The notes beneath the pieces were generated by a model. It was given only the letters and a program-made list of their open reading frames with translations, was not told where the DNA came from and did no database searches. From contig JBBQUY010000047.1 in the NCBI GenBank assembly GCA_038212015.1, positions 1 to 27,314 of the forward strand: 27,314 nucleotides of DNA. Direction: 5' to 3'. The position numbers and the translations under genes are program-made. This stretch comes from JAGQUL01 sp038212015 (GTDB taxonomy: Bacteria > Actinomycetota > Thermoleophilia > Gaiellales > SKUG01). Position 1 is the stretch's first letter; every line of letters starts with the position of its first letter. Below are positions 15,914-23,187 of the stretch, in pieces.

Positions 15914-15920
15914 CGCGGGC

Positions 15921-16967
15921 ATGACCTCCCCTGATTCCTCCCGCGGCGAATATCCCGAGATCGCCGACGTCACCATCATCGGCGGCGGACCGTCCGGACT
16001 CGCTGCGGCGTACTACGCCGGCCACCGCGAGGCATCCGTTCGCATCATCGACACGCTGCCGGAGCTCGGCGGCCAGGTGATGGCGATGTATCCGGAAAAG
16101 CACATTTTCGACGTCGCCGGTCATCCCAAGGTCAAGGCCAGCGAGCTGATCCGCCTGCAGGTCGAGCAGGCGATGCAGTTCGATCCCGAGGTCGTGCTCG
16201 AAGAAGACTGCCGCACCATCGAACACATCGAAGCGCCCGACGAGCCGAGCGGGCACCTGATCCGACTCGACGGCGCGAGCGGTCGCACGTACCTGACGCG
16301 CACGATGATCGTCACCGCCGGCCACGGCGCGTTCGAGCCGCGCAAGCTGCCGATCGAGGGCATCGACGCGTGGAACCACAACGGGCTGCACTACCTCGTC
16401 AAGCACAAGGCCGACTTCGTCGGCAAGAAGGTCGTCATCGTCGGTGGCGGGGACTCCGCGCTCGACTGGACGCTCGGGCTGCAGGACGTGATCAGCCATC
16501 CGCTCACGCTCGTGCATCGCCGCGATCGCTTCCGCGCGCTCGAGCATTCCGTCACCCAGATGCGCGAGCTCGCCGGACACGGCAAGGTCAACCTGATGGT
16601 GCCGTGCGAAGTCACCGCCATCCACGGCAACGGCACCGTCGACGCCGTGACGATCACCAACTCCGACGACGGCACCGATCGCATCGAAGAGTGTGACGCG
16701 CTCGTGACGCTGCTCGGGTTCAAGAGCGCGCTCGGCTCGATCGCCAACTGGGGCCTGGACTTCCACTCCAAGAAGGCGATCCTCGTCGACCCGACGAGCA
16801 TGGAAACCAACCTGCCGAGCGTGTTCGCGGCAGGCGACGTCGCCGGCTACGACGGCAAGATCACGCTCATCACGATCGGCATGGGCGAGGCCGCGATCGC
16901 AGCCAACCGCGCGATCACCGTGATCCGCCCGGAAGCGAAGGCGCAGCCGAAGTACTCAACCGAGTAG
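15921..16967 (+). CDS. Ferredoxin--NADP reductase, thioredoxin-reductase-like type
   Basis: The 348-residue flavoprotein has an FAD motif IIGGGPSGLAAAYYAG near residue 15 and an NADPH motif VVIVGGGDSALDW near 175. The C-terminal FAD block VFAAGDVAGYDGKITLI closes the fold. It lacks the CxxC redox pair of thioredoxin reductases, and the block GAFEPRKLPIEG is characteristic of the YumC-type (TrxR-like) ferredoxin/flavodoxin-NADP reductases. It probably passes electrons from NADPH to ferredoxin or back, in the cytosol. The ATG at 15921 fits the FAD motif position and the box at 15908. A Rho-independent-like terminator follows at 16988. No ferredoxin gene is adjacent. Confidence 0.9.
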   Translation: MTSPDSSRGEYPEIADVTIIGGGPSGLAAAYYAGHREASVRIIDTLPELGGQVMAMYPEKHIFDVAGHPKVKASELIRLQVEQAMQFDPEVVLEEDCRTIEHIEAPDEPSGHLIRLDGASGRTYLTRTMIVTAGHGAFEPRKLPIEGIDAWNHNGLHYLVKHKADFVGKKVVIVGGGDSALDWTLGLQDVISHPLTLVHRRDRFRALEHSVTQMRELAGHGKVNLMVPCEVTAIHGNGTVDAVTITNSDDGTDRIEECDALVTLLGFKSALGSIANWGLDFHSKKAILVDPTSMETNLPSVFAAGDVAGYDGKITLITIGMGEAAIAANRAITVIRPEAKAQPKYSTE

Positions 16968-16987
16968 CGGCACGGCTCAGCCGAGCA

Positions 16988-17015
16988 GGCGCCGCGCCGC
17001 GGCGCCGAATTTTCT
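16988..17015 (+). terminator. Intrinsic terminator of FNR
   Basis: GGCGCCGC (16988-16995) and GCGGCGCC (16999-17006) form a perfect 8-bp stem with a 3-base GCC loop, followed by GAATTTTCT. The short T-run makes this the best intrinsic terminator in the window. It begins 20 bases after the stop codon. Confidence 0.8.
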
Positions 17016-17018
17016 GGC

Positions 17019-17089
17019 CTCGCGGAGCGACTGCGTCCAAAATGCGGCCCGAAACGGGCAAGATCATGGACGCAGTGGCGCTTGGCGAG
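17019..17089. ncRNA. Long structured element of unknown class
   Basis: Nested complementary arms run CTCGC/GCGAG (17019-17023, 17085-17089), AGCG/CGCT (17026-17029, 17079-17082) and ACTGCGTCCA/TGGACGCAGT (17030-17039, 17067-17076). They are capped by an inner stem GCCCG/CGGGC (17047-17051, 17055-17059) with an AAA loop and 7-base internal loops on both sides. That gives 24 base pairs in 71 bases, between convergent genes. It may be an RNA, a bidirectional terminator of the methyltransferase gene, or a repeat remnant. Confidence 0.45.
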
Positions 17090-17132
17090 CGTCGGGTTCG
17101 TGCCGGCGGGCAGAACACATCGACCGACCGGG

Positions 17133-18197
17133 TCAGCGACGTGTCCCCGGCGCGGCGGCGGGTGCAGACCACTCCTCCATGATCGCCGCGGCGCCATCAC
17201 CCACCAGGAACAGGTGCTCGACGTTGCGCAGGCGACCCACCGCGCCTACCTTCGCGCCGGCCGGTGAGTGGATGCCGATGCGCGCGCCGACATATCGGTC
17301 ATGGCCGATCGCCAGCTCCGCGACCTCGCCCCGTTCGGACAGCACCGATCGAAGTTCGTCGGGACCGATGTGGCCCTCGTCGTTGAAGGAGACGAGCAGC
17401 CACGGCGCGTCGAGCGACGCGATCAGATCGGCGAACGCCGGGAGCGCGCGGCGCTTGAAGTTGTACTCGCTCTTGACGTCGCGACAGTCGATCCGCTTCA
17501 TCGCGATGCCGTACACCTCCGGCTCGTCGGCGCGAACGATCGTCTCCCACACGTGGTAGTTGCCGCGGTAGGAGTGCTGGTTGTAGGGCGGATCCAGATA
17601 CGCAAGGTCGATTCCCGTGAGCGTCGACGCGAGCTCGTTCGCATCACGGCGCGTCGCAACGCCCGTGCCCGGGAGCAGGTTGGGAATGCGCAGCTGCAGA
17701 TCGTTGGATGAGCGGGGCGCCCACTGCTTGAGGTACGCCATCTGTACGCCGGTGGTGGAGTCGACGCGGTCGGCTGCCTCGAGCAGGCTCGTGAGCAGAA
17801 TCGCGCGTTCGACCCGATCGGCCGCCACCACGTCGATTTCCGCGCGGATCGCATCGATGCGGCGTCCGTTGTGCGGCTGGAAATACCGGGCCTGCTCGCA
17901 GAACGTCTGGGTGACGTAGCCGTCGACGCCCGGCAGCGCCGCCAGATGCTCGAGCAGCTCGCCGATCCGGACCGTGTCGACCACGTCGGCGTCGGCTTCC
18001 ACGTAGCAGGTGGCGAGCACCTCGGTGTAGGACGCAAGGTCGTTGGCATGCACGTGCAGCCCGGTCTGCTTGAGCGCCTGCGACACCCGCGTGGTGCCGG
18101 CGAACAGGTCGACCGCGTGCGTGATCGCGGGGATTCGTTCCACGACCGCAGCAATCTGCGGCACGAGCTTTCGCTTGGATCCGATGTACTTGATCAC
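17133..18197 (-). CDS. Orphan D12-class DNA adenine methyltransferase
   Basis: The 354-residue protein has the order of alpha-class N6-adenine methyltransferases: motif X at the N-terminus (IKYIGSKRKLVPQ), motif I at about 30-38 (DLFAGTTRVS) for SAM binding, a middle target-recognition region, and catalytic motif IV DPPY at 202-205 (AYLDPPYNQHSYRGNYH). About 150 residues follow DPPY, ending in a flexible Ala/Pro tail. No restriction endonuclease or specificity gene is adjacent, so it looks solitary and may serve epigenetic or housekeeping roles; the target site cannot be read from the sequence. The start is GTG at 18197, with no ribosome site but TACAAT 8 bases upstream, which suggests a leaderless message. 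Confidence 0.88.
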   Translation of the reverse strand: MIKYIGSKRKLVPQIAAVVERIPAITHAVDLFAGTTRVSQALKQTGLHVHANDLASYTEVLATCYVEADADVVDTVRIGELLEHLAALPGVDGYVTQTFCEQARYFQPHNGRRIDAIRAEIDVVAADRVERAILLTSLLEAADRVDSTTGVQMAYLKQWAPRSSNDLQLRIPNLLPGTGVATRRDANELASTLTGIDLAYLDPPYNQHSYRGNYHVWETIVRADEPEVYGIAMKRIDCRDVKSEYNFKRRALPAFADLIASLDAPWLLVSFNDEGHIGPDELRSVLSERGEVAELAIGHDRYVGARIGIHSPAGAKVGAVGRLRNVEHLFLVGDGAAAIMEEWSAPAAAPGTRR

Positions 18198-18205
18198 GAA
18201 TGGCG

Positions 18206-18211
18206 ATTGTA
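18206..18211 (-). promoter_or_regulatory. TACAAT -10 box for a leaderless methyltransferase transcript
   Basis: On the minus strand TACAAT, five of six matches to TATAAT, ends 8 bases before the GTG start at 18197. No Shine-Dalgarno sequence lies between. Transcription would begin at or next to the start codon. No clear -35 is visible. Confidence 0.55.
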
Positions 18212-18272
18212 GCCGCGCCGTCGCGGTGGAATGATGCCGCCCAGTCACACGAACCAGAGGGAGACGACGACG

Positions 18273-19004
18273 ATGACCGCATTCGACGGCACGCTCACGT
18301 GGGTGGGGCACAGCACCTTCCTGCTCGAGACCGGGCGTGGCACGCGCGTGCTGCTCGAGGGATTCGTCGACAGCTGTCCGACCACGCCGGAGGAGCTCAA
18401 AGGCGACGGGCTCGGCCACCTGGACCTGATCCTGGTCTCGCATGGGCACGAAGACCACGTCGCGGATGTCGTCGCGCACCAGCAGCGCACGGGCGCGCAG
18501 GTCGCGGGCATGGTGGAGCTGATGGGCTGGTTCGGCTCCCAGGGCGTGGCGCAGGACAAGCGCATCGACTTCAACAAGGGCGGCACGATCGAGGTCGCCG
18601 GGCTGCGCATCACGATGGTCGATGCGAGGCATTCAGCGTCGACGCCCGATGGCGCCTACGCGGGCGAGCCGGCCGGGTTCGTGATCGAGCTGGAGAACGG
18701 CTACCGCATCTACTTCGCGGGCGACACCACCGTGTTCGGCGACATGGCGCTCATCGGTGAGCTGTTCGCGCCGGATCTCGCACTGCTGCCAATCGGCGAC
18801 CACTACACGATGGGTCCGCGGCTGGCCGCCAAGGCGTTGGAGCTGCTTCGCACCAAGGACGTCATCGGCATGCACTACGGCACGTTCCCGCCGCTGACGG
18901 GTCGACCGACGCAGCTGCGCGAGCTCGTCGCCACCCAGCTCGACGTCACCGTCCACGAGCTGCAGCCCGGCGAGTCCTGGACCGGCGTCGGGGCGACTGC
19001 ATGA
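18273..19004 (+). CDS. UPF0173-type metallo-beta-lactamase-fold hydrolase
   Basis: The 243-residue protein has the metal site HGHEDH at 57-62, preceded by DLILVS, and later ligands in VDARHSAS, YFAGDT and a C-terminal MHYGTFPPLTG. WVGHSTFLLE at the start and LLPIGDHYTMGP are typical of the UPF0173 (YtkL-like) metal-dependent hydrolases. These are predicted cytosolic hydrolases with unknown physiological substrate. The ATG at 18273 has GGGAG upstream. It overlaps the carbonic anhydrase gene by ATGA, so the two are translationally coupled. The gene diverges from the methyltransferase gene across 75 bases. Confidence 0.88.
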   Translation: MTAFDGTLTWVGHSTFLLETGRGTRVLLEGFVDSCPTTPEELKGDGLGHLDLILVSHGHEDHVADVVAHQQRTGAQVAGMVELMGWFGSQGVAQDKRIDFNKGGTIEVAGLRITMVDARHSASTPDGAYAGEPAGFVIELENGYRIYFAGDTTVFGDMALIGELFAPDLALLPIGDHYTMGPRLAAKALELLRTKDVIGMHYGTFPPLTGRPTQLRELVATQLDVTVHELQPGESWTGVGATA

Positions 19005-19444
19005 CCCGCATGACGACGACGTTCGACGACCTGCTCGAGGCGAACGCCCTGTACGCGCAGACGTTCGCCCTCGGGGCGCTGGAAGCGGTCGCGGCGCGCG
19101 GCCTGGCGATCGTGACGTGCTTTGACTCGCGCATCGAGCCGCTCGCGATGCTCGGCCTCGAACCGGGCGATGCGAAGATCCTGCGCGTCGCCGGTGGTCG
19201 CGTCGACGATTCGGTGATCGAGTCGCTGCATCTGGCCACCTCGCGGCTTGGCGTCGACCGCATCGCGATCGTGCAGCACACCGAGTGTGCCGCGCCGTCG
19301 ACCGGTGCAGACACGCTCGACGAGGACGTCGCTCGCGTGCGATCGGAACTGGCGGTACCCGCGGAGCGCGTCGCGGGTTTCGTCTACGACGTGCGCAGCG
19401 GACGGCTGACCGTGCCGCCGCCTCGCGCGTCAGGCCCGACGTGA
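19001..19444 (+). CDS. Beta-carbonic anhydrase, short Rv1284-like type
   Basis: The 147-residue protein has the beta-class zinc set: Cys40 with the Asp42/Arg44 dyad in TCFDSRIEP, and His93 and Cys96 in QHTECAA. The blocks MLGLEPGDAKILRVAGGRVDDSV and GFVYDVRSGRL resemble the mycobacterial Rv1284 type. Compared with Rv1284 (163 residues, from memory) it appears shorter after the zinc site. It would interconvert CO2 and bicarbonate in the cytosol. The ATG at 19001 overlaps the preceding stop (ATGA). Another ATG at 19010 is possible. Its 3' end overlaps the convergent HAD gene by 15 bases. Confidence 0.85.
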   Translation: MTRMTTTFDDLLEANALYAQTFALGALEAVAARGLAIVTCFDSRIEPLAMLGLEPGDAKILRVAGGRVDDSVIESLHLATSRLGVDRIAIVQHTECAAPSTGADTLDEDVARVRSELAVPAERVAGFVYDVRSGRLTVPPPRASGPT

Positions 19445-20203
19445 GCGCGCCCGACGGCGGTGCGCACTCAGCGCGAGCCCGCCCGCCACGGCGAGCATGC
19501 CCATGCGCGTCGCGCGGCGCTGGTGGAAGGGTGCCTTCACGCGCGTGGTGAAGCGCAGCATGCCCCAGCCCTCGTCCTCGGCCAGGCGGCGCAGCTGCTT
19601 GTCGGGATTGACGGCGTAGGGGCGACCGACGGCGCGCAGGAATTCCGAGTCGGTGATCGAGTCCGAGTAGGCGCTGCTCGCAGTCAGGTCGATGCCGTGC
19701 TCCGCGGCGAACTCCCGGAGGCGGTCTGCTTTCTCATCGCCGTGGTTCGCGCGCGCGACCTCGCCGGTGAACGTGCCGTCGACGACCTCCAGCTGAGTCG
19801 CGATCGCACCGTCCATGCCGAGCAGCGCCGCGAGCGGGCCGATGATCTCCTCCATCGTCGCGCTCACCGCATAGACCTGGTGACCCTGTGCCTTGTGGTA
19901 CGCCACGCGCTCGAGCGCTTCCTGGAACACCATCGGGCGCACGCGACGTTCGAGCTCCTCCTCGACGATCGCGACGAGCGTGTCGCGATCCCAGCCGCGG
20001 ATGAGCTCCGACAGCGTCGCCGTGAAGCGATCGAGCTGCTGGTGGTTGGTCCCCTGCCGCGCGAAGGCGATGCCGAGCAGCGCGCTGCGCACCAGCTGGT
20101 GCGTCGTGAGCAGCCCCTTCGAGCGCATCGGGCGCGCGAGGTGAAATCCGCTCGCGCCGGCGAGCAGGGTGCGGTCGACATCGAAGAACGCGGCGACTGA
20201 CAT
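19430..20203 (-). CDS. HAD-IB family phosphatase
   Basis: The 257-residue protein has the HAD motif I FFDVDRTLL (Asp8 nucleophile, Asp10), motif II in YAVSATMEEI, a Lys in GDEKADRLREF, and the acidic motif in AYSDSITDSEF. This layout, together with the FxVDRTLL start and a helical cap, matches subclass IB phosphatases related to SerB. Substrate is unknown; some IB relatives act on phospholipid precursors. The C-terminus has a short hydrophobic segment (MGMLAVAGGLALSA) then Arg-rich residues, suggesting membrane attachment. The ATG at 20203 has no ribosome site but TATCGT 7 bases before it. It lies 38 bases after mrp on the same strand. Confidence 0.87.
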   Translation of the reverse strand: MSVAAFFDVDRTLLAGASGFHLARPMRSKGLLTTHQLVRSALLGIAFARQGTNHQQLDRFTATLSELIRGWDRDTLVAIVEEELERRVRPMVFQEALERVAYHKAQGHQVYAVSATMEEIIGPLAALLGMDGAIATQLEVVDGTFTGEVARANHGDEKADRLREFAAEHGIDLTASSAYSDSITDSEFLRAVGRPYAVNPDKQLRRLAEDEGWGMLRFTTRVKAPFHQRRATRMGMLAVAGGLALSAHRRRARSRRA

Positions 20204-20210
20204 GTCCGAC

Positions 20211-20216
20211 ACGATA
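20211..20216 (-). promoter_or_regulatory. TATCGT box for a leaderless HAD transcript
   Basis: TATCGT on the minus strand ends 7 bases before the ATG at 20203, with no ribosome site between. It would give the HAD gene its own start even though mrp is just upstream. Confidence 0.45.
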
Positions 20217-20241
20217 CCCGGTCGGCGCTCGCGCGACGCGT

Positions 20242-21360
20242 CTAGAGCATCGACAGCGGCTTCTTGATGCGATCGGCGGGTGCGGGGGCCTGCGACGGGA
20301 ACACGGGTCGGCGCGCTTCCACCGCCTCGGCGAGCGATGCGAAGCGCGCTGCGATGTCGCCCGCGCCGGTCGCTGTCACCGGCATGCCCGAGTCGCCGCC
20401 CTCGCGGATGCTCGCATCGAGCGGAATCGTGGCGAGCAGCGGTACTTCCAGCTCCTCGGAGAGCAGCTGGCCGCCGCCGGTGCCAAACACCGCCGGTCCG
20501 CCTTCGGGATCGGTCATCGTCTCGACGACGCCGAGCACGACCTGGTCGAGCTGCATCGCGCCAAGCGCGGCGCGGCGAGCGACGGTCTGCGCGGCATGCT
20601 GGGGCGTGGTGACGATGAGCGCCTCGGCGCGCGGCAGCAGCTGTCCGAGCGAGATCGCCACGTCGCCGGTGCCGGGCGGCATGTCCACGACGAGGAAGTC
20701 GAGTTCGCCCCAGTGCACGTCGCCGAGGAACTGCTCGAGCGCGCGATGCAGCATCGGGCCGCGCCAGATCACGGCGGCGTCCTGGTCGAGGAAGAAGCCG
20801 ATGCTCATCACGCTCACGTCGTGCGCGACGGGGGGAATGATCATCCCGTCGACGGTGACGGGGCGCTGGTGGATGCCGAGCATGGTGGGCTGGGAGTAGC
20901 CGTACACGTCGGCGTCCATGACGCCGACGCGGTGACCGCGATCGCGCAGCGCGACGGCGAGGTTGGCGGTGACGGTGCTCTTGCCGACTCCGCCCTTGCC
21001 GCTCGTCACCGCGATGATGCGGCACGTGTCCGGCAGCGCGACGCCGGGGGAGCGATGGCGACGATCGCCCTGCAGCTGGGCGCGAAGGGCCTCCCGTTGT
21101 GCCTGGTCCATGTGGCCGAACTCCAGCTCGACGGACTCGACCCCGGGCAGCTGGCCGACGGTATCGTCGACCTGCGTGCGGAAGCTCTGCTTGAGGGGGC
21201 AGCCAGGGGTCGTCAGCAGCAGCTCGATGCGCACCACGCCGTGTTCGTCGCACTCGGCGGATCGGATCATGCCGAGCGTCACGACGTCCTGGCGAAGTTC
21301 GGGGTCCTGCACGCGGCGCAGCTCGGCGAGCAGCGCATCTGAGTCGGGGCGAGTCGTCAT
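20242..21360 (-). CDS. mrp: Mrp/ApbC-type P-loop ATPase, Fe-S cluster carrier
   Basis: The 372-residue protein has an N-terminal MIP18 (DUF59) domain, residues 8-85, with LLLTTPGCPLK, and a C-terminal deviant Walker A SGKGGVGKST at about 120-129. DADVYGYSQP and VVDMPPGTGDVA follow. Mrp proteins load Fe-S clusters onto targets; here the CxxC found in many homologues is replaced in VVETMTDPEGGPAVFGTGGG, as in other actinobacterial Mrp. The ATG at 21360 is preceded 6 bases away by TACCAT with no ribosome site, so it may be leaderless. Frames continuing upstream look like read-through. The C-terminus IKKPLSML is basic. Nuo subunits are plausible clients. Confidence 0.93.
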   Translation of the reverse strand: MTTRPDSDALLAELRRVQDPELRQDVVTLGMIRSAECDEHGVVRIELLLTTPGCPLKQSFRTQVDDTVGQLPGVESVELEFGHMDQAQREALRAQLQGDRRHRSPGVALPDTCRIIAVTSGKGGVGKSTVTANLAVALRDRGHRVGVMDADVYGYSQPTMLGIHQRPVTVDGMIIPPVAHDVSVMSIGFFLDQDAAVIWRGPMLHRALEQFLGDVHWGELDFLVVDMPPGTGDVAISLGQLLPRAEALIVTTPQHAAQTVARRAALGAMQLDQVVLGVVETMTDPEGGPAVFGTGGGQLLSEELEVPLLATIPLDASIREGGDSGMPVTATGAGDIAARFASLAEAVEARRPVFPSQAPAPADRIKKPLSML

Positions 21361-21366
21361 GGATGG

Positions 21367-21372
21367 ATGGTA
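21367..21372 (-). promoter_or_regulatory. TACCAT box for a leaderless mrp transcript
   Basis: TACCAT on the minus strand ends 6 bases before the ATG at 21360. The 49-base gap to the upstream gene contains no Shine-Dalgarno sequence near the start. Confidence 0.5.
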
Positions 21373-21409
21373 TCGCGCATCGCGCGATGTCCGCGCCGCA
21401 GCAGGACGA

Positions 21410-23152
21410 TCAGTGCCAGCTGAGGCGCCACGTGGGCGCGTTGACGAGCTGCTCGGCGGCGCTTCGGTCGTCTCCCCAGGCGAGCGCCTCGTCGGGGCAC
21501 AGCGCGTGATGCTCGGCGACGACCTCGACCGCTTCCTCGAGCGTCGACGGGGGGCGCAGCACCGCGAACACGATGCTCGCTTCGCCCAGACCCACGAGCA
21601 GCGCCGCGTAGCGCTCCTCCCACGACGACACGAGCAGGGCCAGTTCGTCGGTGGGGACGCCCGCGGCCGACGCGCCGGGCCAGGCGAGTGCGTGCAGCAC
21701 ATCGCCGGGCCGGCGGGCGGGTGCGAGCGCGAGCCGGGCCGGTCCGATCTCCGTGAACGTGAACGAGAGCGCGTCGGTGCGGCGCCCCTGTCCGCGCATC
21801 AGCTCACCGCGCGCGACGCGGCTAGCGCGCAGCAGGTCGGTGGAGGCGAGCGGGCTGCCGCCGTCGAGGGACTCGGTCAGGCGCAGCTGCATGCGCGAGG
21901 CGACGTCTGCCGCGTCTTCGGCCGCGAGCGCGTCGGCGTCGCGGCGCGTCGCGTGTTCGAACCAGTCGATGCTGCCGCCGGTCCCGGCGACCGGAATCGC
22001 GATCGGCCACAGGCCGGTCTCGGAGAATGCCGCGGCGAGGCGCCTCCACAGCACGGGCGTGTCGGGCAGTGCGTCGCGGCTGATCCACAGCTGTTCGTCA
22101 TGGTTCGTCGCACCGGGCGAGCCGTCGCCCACGGCGAGCTCCAGGGTCGCGGCTTCGACGCTGCGCGTGGCCCGTCCGGCAGGCAGGTCGACCCCGGCGA
22201 CGTTGAGCACGCCCGGACCCGGCACCCGGCCTGGCTGGTCGGCCTGGGGCGGCACCACGAACTTGCGCGCGGTGTGCTGGGAGGTCCCGACGAGCTGCTG
22301 CACTGCGGCGGAGAGCTCGGATCGTGGTACGAACGGCTCGTCGTCGTCTGCCCAGCGTGCGTGGTCGAGCGCGCCCGTCAGGCCATCATGGATCGCCACG
22401 ATGAGTGCGGCCGGGAGCGTCAGCGCGGGGATGTAGGCCAGCACCGCGCCCAGCACCACGCCGAGCGTCGCGCCGTCGAGCCATGACTGCAGCTCCGACG
22501 CATCACGCAGCGCGTCGGTCGGCGGTGGTCCGGCGAGAAGCAGGACGGGCAGCAGAAACAGCGCCGCGGCGATCGCGACGTTGAGCAGGAGCACCACGCC
22601 GACCGCGAGGTATGCGCCGACGTTGCGATGCACGCGCAGGATGCCGCGTCGCCACAGCAGCGCGAGGCCCCAGCGTCCCGGCTCGAGCGCCATCTGGCCC
22701 ACGGCTGCCATCGTCGGCACGCTCAGCACGATCGTCACGAGCAGCAGGAGCACGCCGCTCGTGTCGATCGCGAACGTCGTCAGCTGGATCGCGCCGACGA
22801 TCAGGTACAGGGGCAGCACGTGCCATGCCCCCTCGACTGCCCCGGTGAGCGATGCTCGAATGTCGAGCTTGCCCGAGATGGCTCGGATCGGGACCAGCTG
22901 GACCCAGCCGTACGTGACCAGGACGAGTAGAGCGATCGGCACGCCGAACACCAGCAGTCGGCCGGAGTCTGCCCCGCTGAACGAATCGTCGGTGAGCGCC
23001 TTGAGCGTGTCGCCGAGCAGGACGCGGCCCAGCAGCAGCAGTGCGGCGATGACGCTCGCGGCGAGCACCGATGCCACGAGATTCGCAAGGACCGTGCGCG
23101 CCCACGCATGTCGCGCGAGGCGGAAGGTTCTGGCGACGATCGACGTGAACAT
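21410..23152 (-). CDS. Multi-pass membrane protein with C-terminal DUF4253 domain
   Basis: The 580-residue protein has five to six membrane helices in residues 20-270, for example LANLVASVLAASVIAALLLL, LLVFGVPIALLVLVTYGW, LLLLVTIVLSVPT and VGVVLLLNVAIAAALFLL. A soluble region follows. From roughly 400 on, TGLWPIAIPV then LVSSWEERYAALLVGLG, RPPSTLEEAVEVVAEHHALCPD and the closing LVNAPTWRLSWH resemble the DUF4253 domain, normally found as a stand-alone soluble protein. The function is unknown. The ATG at 23152 has AGAGG 8 bases upstream; the long open frame beyond it overlaps the DUF1015 gene and is a shadow. It follows DUF1015 by 35 bases, likely one operon. Confidence 0.72.
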   Translation of the reverse strand: MFTSIVARTFRLARHAWARTVLANLVASVLAASVIAALLLLGRVLLGDTLKALTDDSFSGADSGRLLVFGVPIALLVLVTYGWVQLVPIRAISGKLDIRASLTGAVEGAWHVLPLYLIVGAIQLTTFAIDTSGVLLLLVTIVLSVPTMAAVGQMALEPGRWGLALLWRRGILRVHRNVGAYLAVGVVLLLNVAIAAALFLLPVLLLAGPPPTDALRDASELQSWLDGATLGVVLGAVLAYIPALTLPAALIVAIHDGLTGALDHARWADDDEPFVPRSELSAAVQQLVGTSQHTARKFVVPPQADQPGRVPGPGVLNVAGVDLPAGRATRSVEAATLELAVGDGSPGATNHDEQLWISRDALPDTPVLWRRLAAAFSETGLWPIAIPVAGTGGSIDWFEHATRRDADALAAEDAADVASRMQLRLTESLDGGSPLASTDLLRASRVARGELMRGQGRRTDALSFTFTEIGPARLALAPARRPGDVLHALAWPGASAAGVPTDELALLVSSWEERYAALLVGLGEASIVFAVLRPPSTLEEAVEVVAEHHALCPDEALAWGDDRSAAEQLVNAPTWRLSWH

Positions 23153-23187
23153 GCCTGGTGCCTCTACCCGCGCACGAGCGTTTCGGG

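Larger units (their letters stand above)
15562..15920. other. Structured spacer between protease 2 and FNR
   Basis: The 359 bases have no supported gene. They contain a terminator hairpin (15602-15632), a symmetric hairpin (15649-15677), a bulged hairpin (15772-15814) and a -10-like box (15908-15913) just before the reductase start. The remaining sequence is unremarkable. Confidence 0.6.

Noticed and set aside
17133..18197. A restriction-modification or other defence island around the methyltransferase.
   Set aside because: Neighbouring genes are FNR, an UPF0173 hydrolase and a carbonic anhydrase; no nuclease, helicase or other defence gene is visible.
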